Positions 25,173 to 36,841 of a stretch of DNA of 64,000 bases are shown piece by piece. The DNA is from Carya illinoinensis (Eukaryota > Streptophyta > Magnoliopsida > Fagales > Juglandaceae): the NCBI RefSeq assembly GCF_018687715.1, contig NC_056758.1, forward strand, positions 3,100,001 to 3,164,000. Reading direction: 5' to 3'. Below the pieces are notes generated by a model that ran no database searches, had not been told where the DNA came from, and saw only the letters and a program-made list of their open reading frames with translations. Numbering within the stretch: position 1 is the stretch's first letter; each line of letters opens with the position of its first letter. A program made the translations under genes and the position numbers.

Positions 25173-27668
25173 CACTACAACAAAGTTGAGATTTAGTGAC
25201 GTTTTAGAATTGGTAACAATCCCCAAACAAACCGTCACTAAATCTAAATGAAAATTTATCTGACTTTCGAATATAGGCAAATTTATGTTCGAACGTTACA
25301 TGGATGTTCAAACATTTAATATTTTTACATGTGAAAGTAATATTTTTTGGCACCAACATTTGAATGTGATTGAGTGACGTTCGAATGTTAGTGAGTGACG
25401 TTCGAACATTAGTGAGTAACATTCGAACCTTAGTGAATGAAGTTCAAACATTGGATAAAGTATTTGGTAAACATGACTATAATTTAAATTTTATATAGTT
25501 TTTAAATAAAATAATGCATCCTTTATGAACAATTATTACAAAGTGATTAAAATTTGAAGCGTAATGATGTAATATTAAATTGGATAAGCTAATATGAAAG
25601 AAAATTGAGAATTGAAATTGAAAACAATATATACATTAAATAATATTAACAATACATTAATACTTCTCGCTCGGCCATAAGTGTTCGAGCCCCATGCCAA
25701 GCAGTGTTCGAGTTGGCTCCCTCCCGACCCAGTTTCCTTGTTGTCATGAAAAGATAAGTCATATCCTAGATTAATAAGAAAAAAATATTAGAACGATAGT
25801 TATAAATACTTTGTAATAAAATTTAAACTATTACTGATAACATTCGAACGTTATAAATAAAATTTGAACTAACTAGTGTTATGATTTTTTTGAATGATTG
25901 GTTGTTGTGGATTGTTCAAAACTTGTGATTTGTAAGAGGATATTGTTAGTGATAGATATATTTCTAAACTTTATTAATATGTTTATATATTTTGTTATGA
26001 TTTTGTTGTGGATAATGATGAATATTTTAATGTGTATAATGTGAGTTGATTGTAGATTTTGAAGGATTAGATATGAGAATAATATTGTGAGTTGAGTAGT
26101 GAATTTTGATTGTATATAATGTGTTGTGAATTGGATATTATTGATGAACTAGAAAGAATTAAATTATTTATATTGATGAATTATAAGGAAATTTTTGTGA
26201 TATGGATTATGTAACATGATGAATTAAAATGAAAATTATGTTGTGTGTATGCTTATTCTTAAAATGAAAATATAAATATTGGTGTATATTTATGGATTAA
26301 AATGAATATGTTTTACAATTATGTATGTGAATTTGAAGCATATGTTGTAGTTATTTTTTGGTTACTATTTTTTGGTATTTGTGAATTAGTTATTATTGTG
26401 CATATGTATATGTGATTTGTGAATTAGTTTAGTCTATAGGGAATATGTTTATATATTATGAATTTGTGTATTACAATATTTATTAAAATTGTTGGAAATA
26501 TGTTAAATATTGTGAATTCATTTGTGAATATGTGTATATATTGTGAAAATATGTACTATCATTGTGAATTTGTTTGTGAATATGTGTATATATTGTGAAA
26601 ATATGTAATATCATTGTGAATAAGTTTGTAAACTTTTATTGAATATGTTGGAAATAATTTATTAAATTATGCAACATGTCAATAATTTATTTTTTATTTG
26701 TATTTCTTTTAAAACGTTACTTATTTTGCGTTTTCTTTATCAAATCAATATATAAGGTCGAGACAGCAAGAGTTAGAGTCTCTCTTGAAGTAACAGTCTG
26801 ATTTAGAGACGTGTTTGCAGAAGCAACAGAGAAACCAGAAGGAAAGAATGCACAGTGAAGTCTAAGAACAAGTGTAAAGAGAAATGATAGTGCAAATAGA
26901 GCTTGTTATGTCACTATACTAAAATCATGGTGGGTAAGGAAAAAAGAAGAAATGAAAGCATGAATTCAATTTTCTCATTGTGTAAAACTTTTAATAACTA
27001 ATTTTGCAATTATATAAAATATTGTTAGTTGTTAATTTGATAGTGTAATATGATGATACAATTTGTATGTTTTTTAATTTTATAAAATTAATATTTTTTA
27101 TATGTACGTTCGAATGTATTTAACAAACATTTGAATGTTGGTTCACATTCAAATTAACGTTCGAACGTAATTACAGAAAATTATGAAATAACATTCGAAT
27201 GTATGTCCCAAAGTTCGAACGTACTCACCATCAAAACGAATATAACATTCGAATGATTAAATGATTCACATTTGAACTAACTCCGCACATACCACTTGCG
27301 TTTGAATGTAAATATGATATGTTCGAACCATAACCAACGAACGTCAACTATTATCATTCAAATATCAATCGGTTGGGTTAACGTTCGAACGTTCTGTTGA
27401 ATATTTGAACGTTACATTCTGTGACAAATTTCAACCTTCACAAAAAATCCCACGTTTGAATGTGACATCAAACAGAAGACCTCCAACCGTCACTAAAAAT
27501 ATTTTTTGTGATGGTTGAACAATAAACTATCACAAATTATTTTATGTGATGCATATTAGGTGATGGTAGTTGTGACGGTTTCAAACCGTCATCAAATGTC
27601 TTTATTGATATTTTGATAATTTTTTGTAACGGTTTTCTCTGTCACAAAAGACCAATTATGTTATAGTG
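25173..27668. mobile_element. Non-autonomous CACTA (En/Spm) element
   Basis: The left end reads CACTACAACAAA (25173) and the right end TTATGTTATAGTG (to 27668), which are imperfect inverted CACTA termini. Both sub-terminal regions are packed with the motif ACGTTCGAACGT and variants (ACATTCGAATG) at about 25280-25440 and 27105-27420, the arrangement expected of transposase-binding sub-terminal repeats. The right end also has GTGACGGTTT / AACCGTCA inverted repeats. The flanking trinucleotides (TAT and ATT) do not match. The interior is AT-rich with no transposase. Confidence 0.75.
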
Positions 27669-27714
27669 ATTTTATATTTAAGTGATGTTTAGAAATGATA
27701 TATATGTGTTCCTT

Positions 27715-28960
27715 AATGTATGCGCGACTTGTTTATGAACATTAATTAAAAGATATGTTTGCAGTTAAATCAATTTTTAAGCCTTTGAATCTTAGTTATT
27801 ATGTGGAAAGGTCCAACCAAACCCTTACAAGAAAAAGAAAAAGAAAAAAGATCAAAAAGAAAACTGAACTCGTCACATGTGGAAATGCCTATCAATATCA
27901 CATACCACATTAATATTAACTAATGCATTCCATGCAGTATTCTTTTATAGAAAACAAAGATAACAGCATCCTTGTGTCTAATTATCGATCCTTTGGTAAT
28001 TTATTTTATTGGGAAAACAAAGAAGATAGAGCCTCAGCCCGTTTAACTAAAGTGCAATGCAAATTTTCATGCACATAAAATTTTTGTCATGATCTTTTTC
28101 AGTTGTGCACGAAATTGGAAATTTTTAAGCCTTTGAATCTCAGTAATTATGTAAATCAAAAGGTCGAATCAAAGTACCCCAACAACAAAGATAAAACCAA
28201 AACAAAAGAAAAAGACAAAAGAAAGCTCATGTATTCATATGGCCGGAAATGTCTATCGACTATATATATCACCAACCACAAGTTAAAGTTATGTATAGTC
28301 AGCTTTTTCTTTTTTTTCAATTTTTTTTTTTAAATAGAAAACAACGATAGAATCCTTGATATATAAATAGAAAACATACAGGCCGCATGATCATAATTTT
28401 CTTTCACTTTTTTTTTTTTTTTATTGGAAAAGAGAAAAAAGATAAAGTCTTTAATTAACCCATATGAATAAAGTCGCCGGCCGGGTGGATAGTCTCATTT
28501 ACATAATATTGCAATCTTTAAAGTTGTATTTTAATCTATTTTTTAAGCCTTTGAATCTCAGTTATTATATAGGATGATGCTAGAGCCGCCGTTCGGAGCC
28601 ATTAGAAAGTTTAAAAAAAATTATTTATTTTTTTTAAACATTTTTAATACTTTTTAATATTTTTAAAAATATATAAAAGATTTATAATAATATTAAATAA
28701 ATTTTTCTTAATTATTAAAAAAATAATAAAAAATAATAAAAAAGGCGAGCGGTGGCCCTAGCAGGAGCCACCAGCTGTCACCAAAGCATTTCCCTATTAT
28801 ATATGTGGAACGGCCAATCAAACCCTAAGAATAAGAAAAAAAATTTCCATGCAGCAGCAGTACTCTTCTTTTGTATAAATTAAAACAAAGATAATAGAAT
28901 CCTTGATTGGAAAACATATATACAGCTGGAATCATCTATATTGTACATTAATCTTAAATC
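27715..28960. repeat. Three further copies of the ~400-bp repeat
   Basis: Approximate copies at 27715-28110, 28111-28550 and 28550-28960, each with TTTAAGCCTTTGAATCT, AAGGTC/GGCC-CAA strings, TAGAAAACAAAGATA and ATCCTTGAT. The last copy is interrupted by a small MITE (28579-28762). Confidence 0.7.
28579..28762. mobile_element. Small foldback MITE
   Basis: Left arm GCTAGAGCCGCCGTTCG (28579-28595). Right arm CGAGCGGTGGCCCTAGC (about 28746-28762), whose complement is GCTAGGGCCACCGCTCG. The centre is AT-only. Inserted into one of the ~400-bp repeat copies. Confidence 0.7.
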
Positions 28961-29309
28961 TCTTCCGATCCCACCTTGTACAGTTCTGAAATGTTTGCCA
29001 TTTTGTGTCAAGATTCAGGAGTAGTAATTATGAAATTATCATTCGTTTTTAAAAATTAAGTTAATGAACGAAGTAGATTTTGTTATTTATTGCCTCACGT
29101 GTGGCGAGCCACCGGAACTCCCTCCTTAATAAGTAAAAGCAATATGTGAAATATAAATATAAAATAGATCAAGTATAGTTAGAGTCAATAATTCGAATTC
29201 ATGATCTTTAACTTTAATACAATATAAAATTATCATTTATTTCACATTTTAAACTAACGGAAAGATGTAGTATATATTCACAGTATTATATATATATATA
29301 TCCACCATC

Positions 29310-29520
29310 GATCATGTACGAACATGTCAAGGTGTTTTTCTTTTACTTAGTAATTAAATAAGTAATTTTTAATAATATTATAATTTTATTTTTAAAAAAA
29401 TATTAAAAAATAAATTTAAGAAAACAGAAAAAAAAAACCAAATTAGAAACGAACGGTGGCTTCTATCGAGAGTTAGGAGCGGTGGGCGTAGACCCACCCT
29501 TTTTTCAAGTATTACCTCGA
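29310..29520. mobile_element. Possible partial relative of the foldback MITE
   Basis: The right part carries CGAACGGTGGCTTCTATCG and GGAGCGGTGGGCGTAG, related to the right arm of the MITE at 28579-28762, after an AT-only stretch. No clear left arm. Confidence 0.3.
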
Positions 29521-29610
29521 TCATGTTTTGTCATTTTAATAAAATGCAATATTTCAAATATTTTCAAATGGTTTAACTTTTAAGTGATTGGACCAAATGT
29601 GCCGGTAAGA

Positions 29611-29822
29611 AGGCTCTGTTTGGATTACTCTCAATTTATTTTATCTTATTTCATCTTATCATTATAATTTTTATAAATTTTTATATAAAATATAATAAAC
29701 AATTCAACTTTTTTAATTTTTAAAATTGTAATAATATTTTATTTAATTTTTAATTTTTATATAAAATTATTTCATCTCATCTAAATTATCTCATTTATTT
29801 TGAATAAAAATTGTCTTTGGGT
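29611..29822. mobile_element. MITE-like AT-rich element
   Basis: Starts CTGTTTGGATTACTCTCAAT and contains TTATTTCATCTTATC and TTTCATCTCATC, then ends near TTTGGGTTGG. Same general style as 13246-13465, in the opposite orientation. Confidence 0.45.
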
Positions 29823-30471
29823 TGGATACCAGCCATGATCATGTATGTACGTATGTATCGGTCCTTGCGATGGATGACCTACGTACGTACCTCTACTTTT
29901 TGTAACACACAACGACTCAAGTACCTTTAATTTGTTGATCTGGGCCTCTGGTGGCCAGATTTGTCTTAAACGTCTTCAAAATCCATGAGCCGAAGTGTCA
30001 ATAATACTGCTACGGCATTATTCATCATTTCATTCGATCATGCATGCATATCCAAAAATAATTACTTTCTGGCCTGTTTATGCTTTGTATAACAAGCTGT
30101 TTGAAATAATAGTTTAGTGAGTAAGTTGTACGTGTAGCTAGGTAACTTGAGCCCACCATTCATGACCCCAAAATCAGTTGTTTGGAGACGTACGGTACGT
30201 TCTTGATCAGGCCAGGCCACGTTTGACGCATGATCATTAATTTGGAGGAGTTTTTTAAGTGGAGTATTGGCAAACCAAGGCTGGCCCGGCCCCTACATAG
30301 GAATTAATTATAAGCTTTTTAATTCGTTATACTACTACAACTACCCATGCAATAATGGTTATAATTCAATTATTTTTTTATTTTTAATTTAGAGATTCAT
30401 ATATATTAATTCGTTATGGTAATCAATTACGTTATTTGCACAGTACTAGCTTTAAATGCATGCACGCATAC
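29823..30471. other. Upstream DNA of the plus-strand RNase pseudogene
   Basis: No gene recognised. Contains GTACGTACGT-type palindromic strings (29845-29890). It is the expected promoter region of the RNase pseudogene that starts at 30472, but I found no clear match to the promoters of the other two RNase copies. Confidence 0.4.
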
Positions 30472-30509
30472 ATGAACATAATATGTAAATTACTTAGGTG
30501 ATTGCTTAC

Positions 30510-30827
30510 TATTAAGACTAAATCTGACTAAGCTCAAGCACACTCTGTGCACACTAAGCAATCCACCTCAGCTGAGAACATTCAAGAAGAATTTATTGAA
30601 TGATCCTTCTAGAATAAATCTGTAACAGAATATTGAGCTCAATACGTGTCTCATTGTAAATGGCCAATGGCCTTAGGTTGTTATACGATTGTGCCTTTAT
30701 AAGGAGTGCTACTGTATCACTGAATCAATAAGAAAAGAAATCATTTTATATTGTCTCCATGTTCTTCCTTGCTCTACGGCACTAACACAAACACCTTGTG
30801 TGTTTCTTTTCTTTCATTACTTCAATA
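30510..30827 (+). repeat. 5' LTR of the Copia element at 30.5-34.8 kb
   Basis: 318 bp, nearly identical to 34468-34783. Includes CTTTATAAGGAGTGC (possible TATA region) and ends immediately before the primer-binding site. Confidence 0.9.
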
Positions 30828-30862
30828 TGGTAATCAGAGCCCATTAGACCTATGTCTCTGCT

Positions 30863-31800
30863 ATGGCAAAAACAACCTCACCCACGCCACCCTCTACTTC
30901 TTCCATTGCCACCGCTGCTTCTCACCTTGTAACAGTTAAGCTAACCATAGATAACTTTCTACTTTGGAAAGCCCAAATCGAACCATTCCTTCAAGGCCAT
31001 CAACTATTGGTCATCTTGATGGCTCTGTTTCAGCTCCTGCTCCAACCATCGATGGCAAAACCAATCCTGCTTATACATCCTGGTCTCTTCAAGATCAGCT
31101 GATTTTATCAGCTCTCAACTCCACCCTTTCTGAATCGGTTCTTACTCAAGTTCTTGAATGCAAAGCTGCCCAACATGTATGCAAACTTTGCACAATCTCT
31201 TCACTGCCCACATAATGCACACCAACTTTCAACTTGCTACTCTTAAAAAAGGGTCCAAATCTATTTCTATTACTACAACAAAGCTAAATCTCTTGCTGCC
31301 ACACTTGGTGCTGCTGGTTATACTCTTACCGATCATCAATTTACCATTTATTTACTTACTGGATTGGGATCTGATTATGAGTTTCTTATTACCTCTCTTA
31401 CAACCAGACCTGATCCCCTTACACCTCACCAAATTTACAGCTACCGACTTAACCACGAGTCTCGTCTTGCTCACCAGACCACCTCTCATTCTCTGGCACC
31501 AATCTTACTGAAATAACACTCAAATACGACCTCCCACCACTCCAGGTCTCGCTACTCATGGACGTAATTTTTCTTCTCACCGAGGTCGCCGAGGTCGTGG
31601 TTATGGTCGTCGCAGTGGTCGCAACCCCTCTTCATAGCCAAACTATTTTTCTCCCACCTCAGATACTCGTCTCTATTGTCAAGTCTGTCATAAACCCGGT
31701 CATACAGCTGACACCTACTATCATCGCTTTGATCAGGCATTTCCAACTCCCCCATCCCCTACATTTGCTGCCCATTTTACCACTGCTCCTCCACCCATGA
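30863..31800 (+). pseudogene. Degenerate Copia gag
   Basis: ATG at 30863 starts MAKTTSPTPPSTSS, then LTIDNFLLWKAQ, the usual N-terminal gag motif. The frame then shifts: GHLDGS..WSLQDQLILSAL in another frame (about 31000-31150), and later LLTGLGSDYEFLITSL. A zinc-knuckle-bearing end is not readable. At least three frameshifts and several stops. Confidence 0.75.
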
Positions 31801-32246
31801 CCCCAAACACAGCCTGGTTTCCTGATACCGCAGCATCACATCACTTCACTCCTGAGTTTACAAATCTCAACCTTGAATTTGCATCTTATCAGGGCTCCGA
31901 TCAAGTAAGCATCGGAGATGGTAGCTCGCTACCGATTTAGCACCATGGTTCTGCCCTGCTCTCCTCTAGTTCTGGAAAATTTCTCATGAAAAATTTACTT
32001 CGTGTCCCTCTTATTTGACGTAACTTACTTTCAGTACGTCAATTTTGTGAAGATAATGCAGTTTTCTTTGAATTTCACTCTCATTCTTTTTTTGTGAAGG
32101 ATTCTCGTTCCAAGGTGGTGCTGCTTTAGGGAGTCGTTGAGAATGGCCTACATGTCCTTCACCCTACCAGTCATCCACCCTCGTCTCATTCCTCTCCTCA
32201 AGCCTGTGTCGGTATTCGGATTACACCCTCTCTCTGGCATCTCCGA

Positions 32247-34513
32247 TTGGGTCATTCCTCTCCTCGAACCACTGCCTTCATCCTCCATCATTTCCGTCTT
32301 CCTACACTAGGTTCTCATCTCTCTGCCTGCTCAGCGTGTCCTCAGGCCAAGGCCCATGTTCTTCCCCATCCAAGCTCTCCAACTTGGTCTAATAAGCCTT
32401 TTAATTTGCTTTTTGTTGATGTATGGGGCCCTGCATCTTTTCTTTCTACAAATGGATGTCGCTACTATCTTTCTGTTATAGATGATTATTCCAAGTATAT
32501 CTGGCTTTTTTCCATGCAAACTAAATCTAATGTTTCTACAATTATTATTGCCTTCTTACGCTTTGTTCAAATTTTTTTTTCCACCACTATTAAATCAGTC
32601 CAATCGGACTGGGGTGGTGAATTTCGTCCCCTACGTTCAATCTTTCAAACTTATGGCATCCAACACCGCATTACCTATCCATATTCTCATCCTCAAAATG
32701 GTAGTGTTGAGCGTCGTCACCGACACATTGTCGAGACTGGTCTTTCCCTTCTTGCTCATGCATCCATGCCTTTTCACTATTGGGCTGAAGCCTTTCAAAC
32801 CGCTGTCTATCTTATTAATCGAATGCCCACACCCTTACTCAAAAATAAATCCCCCTATGAACTTCTCATGGGCCACACTCCTGATTATGGTTTTCTTAAA
32901 GTCTTTGGTTGCACCTGCTGGCCCAACCTCCGGCCTTATAATAAAAATAAAATGGCTTTCAGATCACTTCATTGTGTTTTCATGGGCTATAGCCCAGATC
33001 ACAAAGGCTATTACTACCTTCACATTCCTACAGGCCGCATCTACACATCTAGGGACATCACCTTTCACGAGTCCACTTTCCCGTTTGCGTATGGCTCTCT
33101 TCCTACCAAATCCTCTCCCACATCACAAACACATGGGCCTCTCTTCATTCCGTGTATATCATCCCCTCCATCTGAGCCCATCACTCAAACTTTTCTCAGC
33201 CCATATTCACAGCCTGACCCTACACCATCAGTGCCTTCTAGGGTTTCATCTTTATCTAAAAACGCCTTCTTACACGGCGACCTCGAGGAAGCAGTCTACA
33301 TGAGGCAACCACCTAGGTTCATGAATCTCGATCATCTCTCCTATGTTTGCAAACTCCGTAAGTCCATCTATGGTCTCAAACAGGCCCCTAGGGACTGGTT
33401 TGCTAAACTTTCAAATTGTTTACATTCTCTGGGTTTTCATGGTTCTCGTGCAAATAACTCCCTGTTTATTTTTAGAACTACTACTGACTGCATCTACATT
33501 TTAATTTATGTTGATGACATTATCGTAACATGCTCTAATTCATCATTGATCTCTCAGTTTATTCATTCGTTGGGTCAGTATTTTCTGGTTAAAGACTTGG
33601 GTTCTCTTCATTATTTTTTAGGAATAGAAGTCACTCGCACTTCATCTGGGCTGTCTCTCACTCAATCTAAATATATCACTGATCTGTTACACCACACCAA
33701 TATGCATATGTCTAAACCAATTAGCACTCCCATGGCTTCCTCTTCTCAGCTTACTGCCTTAGTGGACCCTCCTTTGAGGATCCTCACTTATATCGCAATG
33801 TAGTCAAGAGTCTCCAATACTTGTCCTTCACCCGTCCAGACCTCTCGTTTGCTGTCAATAGGGTCTGTCAGTATATGCACAATCCTCGGCTTCCACATTG
33901 GCAAGCCTTAAAACGTATTCTTCGCTACCTCAACAGCACTCGATCCTTTGGTCTTCTATTTTCACCCTCATCTTCCATCAGCTTGGCTGCCTTCTCTGAT
34001 ACGGATTGGGCTGGATGCCCTGATGATCGTCGATCAATGGGTGGGTTTTGTATCTATTTTGGATCTCATCTCATCTCTTGAGCTTCTAAGAAACAACCTA
34101 CCATTGCTAGATCCTCTATAGAGGCGGAATATAAAACTATTGCCAATACCACCTGTGAACTTTTATGGATCCAGTCTCTTCTTCAAGAGCTTGGTATTTT
34201 TCTTCCAAAACCCCCAACTCTTTGGTGTGATAACTTAGGCGCCACATATCTGGCTGTCAACCCTGTTATGCATTCTAGAATGAAGCATGTTGATCTTGAC
34301 TACTACTTTATAAGAGATAGAGTTGCAGCCAAAACTCTTCAGGTCTCGTTCATTTCCAGCAAAGACCAGCTGGTGGACATTCTGACTAAGCCTTTATTAG
34401 CTACACGCTTTCATCAGCTTCGATCCAGCCTCACTGTGGGGCCAGTGCTGCTTGCATCGCGGGGGGATATTAAGACTAAATCTGACTCAGCTCAAGCACA
34501 CTATGCACACTAA
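32247..34513 (+). pseudogene. Copia pol with internal RT deletion (integrase-RT-RNase H)
   Basis: A 518-codon frame (32247-33803) holds the integrase with FVDVWGP (first Asp), VQSDWGGEF (second Asp) and NGSVERRHRH (Glu), then the RT part from NAFLHGDLEE through IYGLKQAPRDWF to YVDDIIVT. The N-terminal third of RT (the KARLVAKG region) is missing: the integrase C-terminal linker joins directly to NAFLHGD, so the polyprotein carries an in-frame deletion. After a frameshift at about 33805, RNase H continues with [10 protein letters not shown], a TGA at about 34079, and MKHVDLDYYF to 34513. Confidence 0.88.
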
Positions 34514-34783
34514 GCAATCCACCTCAGCTGAGAACATTCAAGAAGAATTCATTGAATGATCCTTCTAGAATAAATCTGTAACAAAATATTGAGCTCAATA
34601 CATGTCTCATTGTAAATGGCCAATGGCCTCAGGTTGTTATACGATTGTGCCTTTATAAGGAGTGCTACTGTATCACTGAATCAATGAGAAAATAAATCAT
34701 TTTATATTGTCTCCATGTTATTCCTTGCTCTATGGCACTAACATAAACACCTTGTGTGTTTCTTTTCTTTCATTACTTCAATA
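34468..34783 (+). repeat. 3' LTR of the Copia element at 30.5-34.8 kb
   Basis: 316 bp, same ends as the 5' LTR. Followed by CTTAC and then the remainder of the RNase signal-peptide coding region. Confidence 0.9.
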
Positions 34784-35662
34784 CTTACTATTGTTGTTGT
34801 TGTTGTTGGAGTCGGTCATGATCCTTAGGTGATTGCTTACGATTACATGATTACATGTATTTGGCCTTGCAATGACCTAGTTCCTTCTACAACAGACAAC
34901 CCATACAGCTTTTATTCTAACATCTCAAACAGCTTTATGATTTACGGCCTTTGGCCCAAAACCTGAATAATGCTTCAGTCAAATGTCAACATTCTCCTTT
35001 TTCCATCATCCTACAGTATTATTCATGAATTTTGCATGATCCTAGCTTGCATGCATATCTCACAAATAATATAACTTTTATTTTATTTTATTTTTTTGTG
35101 GTTGAATGTTTACTTCTCTTATCATTTTGTGCAGTGGAGAATTAATTCTAAACTCTTACAAACCAAGAACCCAATCTGGTTTAACCTCAACAGCATATCA
35201 AACCAAAGGTTTTGGAGGACTGAATGAACTAAACATGACACCTAAACTACCTATACTCAAAACGATTATTTTCACGCGGCTTTTATTAGGGCCATCTTTC
35301 TTGGAAAACAAACTGTATCTCTTAAAGCAACTCGCCAGTTTACATTTTATTAATGATATTACTTTCATTATTATTTGTTTATTATTATTATTATGATTAT
35401 GATTAATAATACTACTACAACTACTACCCATGGTGCATTATCACTTATTCAATTTATTTATTTTTCTATTTCTAATTTAGGGATTCTTTTGGAGACATCA
35501 TTATGAATAATTCATTATAGGAGTGCGATTGAAACGTAGTTACATCAAATCCCTAACTTTGGCTGCAAGGCATATAACAATTAATGGGACTCTGCAGCTC
35601 ACTGAAATTTGATTTAATTTTCCTAGACTAGACTGGATTGAGCTTCCAAAATTGTACCTCGT

Positions 35663-36163
35663 TCATATATCAAAACCAAATCCGATGCCGTTAAGGGAGA
35701 CAACATCATAGTCGGCAGAAACGAGGGGCATGTTTGATATGGGGACAACCTTTGTTTCTTTAGTTGCAGGGTTCCATAAAAGAGTATTATTCCAACTACT
35801 GCTATTGTGAAGACAAACGAGACCATTACAAGAGCCCAAGATATACATCCGTGCTCTCTTGTCGATAATTCCAGAATATGATGATGATAAGGGTACCTGT
35901 GCGAGGGATACTTGGAGAGTTTCATAAGAAAGTGTGGAGACAAGTTTGGTGGTGATTTTATCACACCGTTTAACTAGAAGAAGGGCATTCTTGTTCCGGT
36001 TGGACGGGGACTGAGTGTGGAGGAGGTGTTTATAGATGAAGTTGTGATATGAAATGAAGGCGTACCAGGATTTGCAAACGCAATTGAATCGCGATAGGGA
36101 TATAACAGGCAGCCATAGCAGAATCTGTAACAAGTCTTTTGGAAAGTGGTTGTTCATCACCAT
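35663..36163 (-). pseudogene. F-box/FBA protein, truncated (SLF/SFB-like candidate)
   Basis: Minus-strand frame of 166 residues from ATG at 36163 (MVMNNHFPKDLLQILLWLP). An earlier in-frame ATG at 36304 exists, but the chosen start fits F-box proteins and the paralogue at 55375. The F-box (residues about 5-45) contains LLWLPVISLSRFNCVCKSWY. An FBA-type region follows (MYILGSCNGLVCLH, LLWNPATKETKVVP). Typical members are about 380-400 residues; this one stops after GIGFGFDI, where FBA sequence should continue. F-box proteins recruit targets to SCF ubiquitin ligases, and SLF/SFB members target S-RNases. The break lies beside the tail of the plus-strand RNase pseudogene. FBA-type F-box genes are common in plants, so the SLF label rests on context. 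Confidence 0.7.
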
Positions 36164-36414
36164 TGTAATTTCTTTACTTGATTGCAACCTTGACTGGCTT
36201 GCGCAATATGAAGCATGAGTATAGATGTACGTCTTCTTATTATAAAGCCAAGAGGTGTGAAAAGCTAATGAGAAGTGGCGAAATAAATGTGTAAAATCAC
36301 CCAACGTTAATGTTGTTTATGCGCTCATAAAGGCTTTAATTTCCTCGAAATCTTCTCTCATTTCATGAATATATTTGTTGCTAACTGTCATGCATATATA
36401 CATATGGTTTATTT
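36164..36414 (-). repeat. 5' flank of F-box copy 1, duplicated at 55376-55619
   Basis: Nearly identical to 55376-55619, sharing GACTGGCTTGCGCAATATGA, AAAGCCAAGAGGTGTGAAAA and CACCCAACGTTAATG strings. It represents the F-box promoter and 5' UTR region copied with the gene. Confidence 0.85.
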
Positions 36415-36841
36415 GGGAATTATATACAGTTGCATTTATGGTCGGCCATTGATCTTATAATAGCTGGCAATTAGATCATGGCGTATGAATGATTTTCTCT
36501 ATGTAGAGATCGATATCGATCGACTCATATATATATATATATATAGATGGTGATTTTGAGTGTTGTGAAAAGATTGTACTTACCTTTTCCGGAGAGATTC
36601 TAATTAATTAATAATATTGTTTTACCCATACCCGAAACACCACAATTAATTGGCAAATCGGCAAAATTCTCAGGGTAATATAATTAATATTATATAGAAA
36701 GGAATTCTATATATTAATTACCACATGATGCTCGCAGACACAAAATCAGTACTTAACATGCTCTAGTATTTCCCTAAAGATACGCATCACTCATGCACCT
36801 ACGTACTTCAAGTACTGTGTATATATACACACACACACGTA
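36415..36841. other. AT-rich intergenic DNA
   Basis: No gene seen. Contains a short TA run near 36528-36545 and a CA run near 36830. Confidence 0.5.

Larger units (their letters stand above)
30505..34788 (+). mobile_element. Copia retrotransposon with TSD CTTAC, inserted in the RNase signal peptide
   Basis: Element 30510-34783 between CTTAC (30505-30509) and CTTAC (34784-34788). LTRs are 30510-30827 (318 bp) and 34468-34783 (316 bp), both beginning TATTAAGACTAAATCTGACT and ending ACTTCAATA. The primer site TGGTAATCAGAGC (30828) has one extra A relative to the usual tRNA-Met site. The purine tract GCGGGGGGA precedes the 3' LTR. About 4.3 kb. Confidence 0.92.
30472..35640 (+). pseudogene. T2/S-RNase-like pseudogene split by a Copia element
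   Basis: Plus-strand relative of the 17-18 kb RNase. ATG at 30472 begins MNIICKLLR, then a stop, and the Copia element enters at 30510. After the element the frame resumes LTIVVVVV (a GTT microsatellite inside the signal peptide), GVGHDP, a stop and VIAYDYM. CAS I is changed to FMIYGLWPKT (about 34920-34970), then a stop. Exon 2 follows TTTTGTGCAG (from about 35135) and reads LLQTKNPIWF, then FWRTE-stop-TKHDT-stop where CAS II should be FW..EW.KHGTC. Exon 3 from about 35481 reads AIET-stop-LHQIPNFGC and decays by 35640. The multiple lesions in both catalytic motifs rule out activity. Confidence 0.8.

Noticed and set aside
36164..36304. Earlier ATG at 36304 extending the F-box frame by 47 codons
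   Set aside because: The extension lies in the duplicated 5' flank, and F-box proteins of this kind start a few residues before the F-box, as at 36163.
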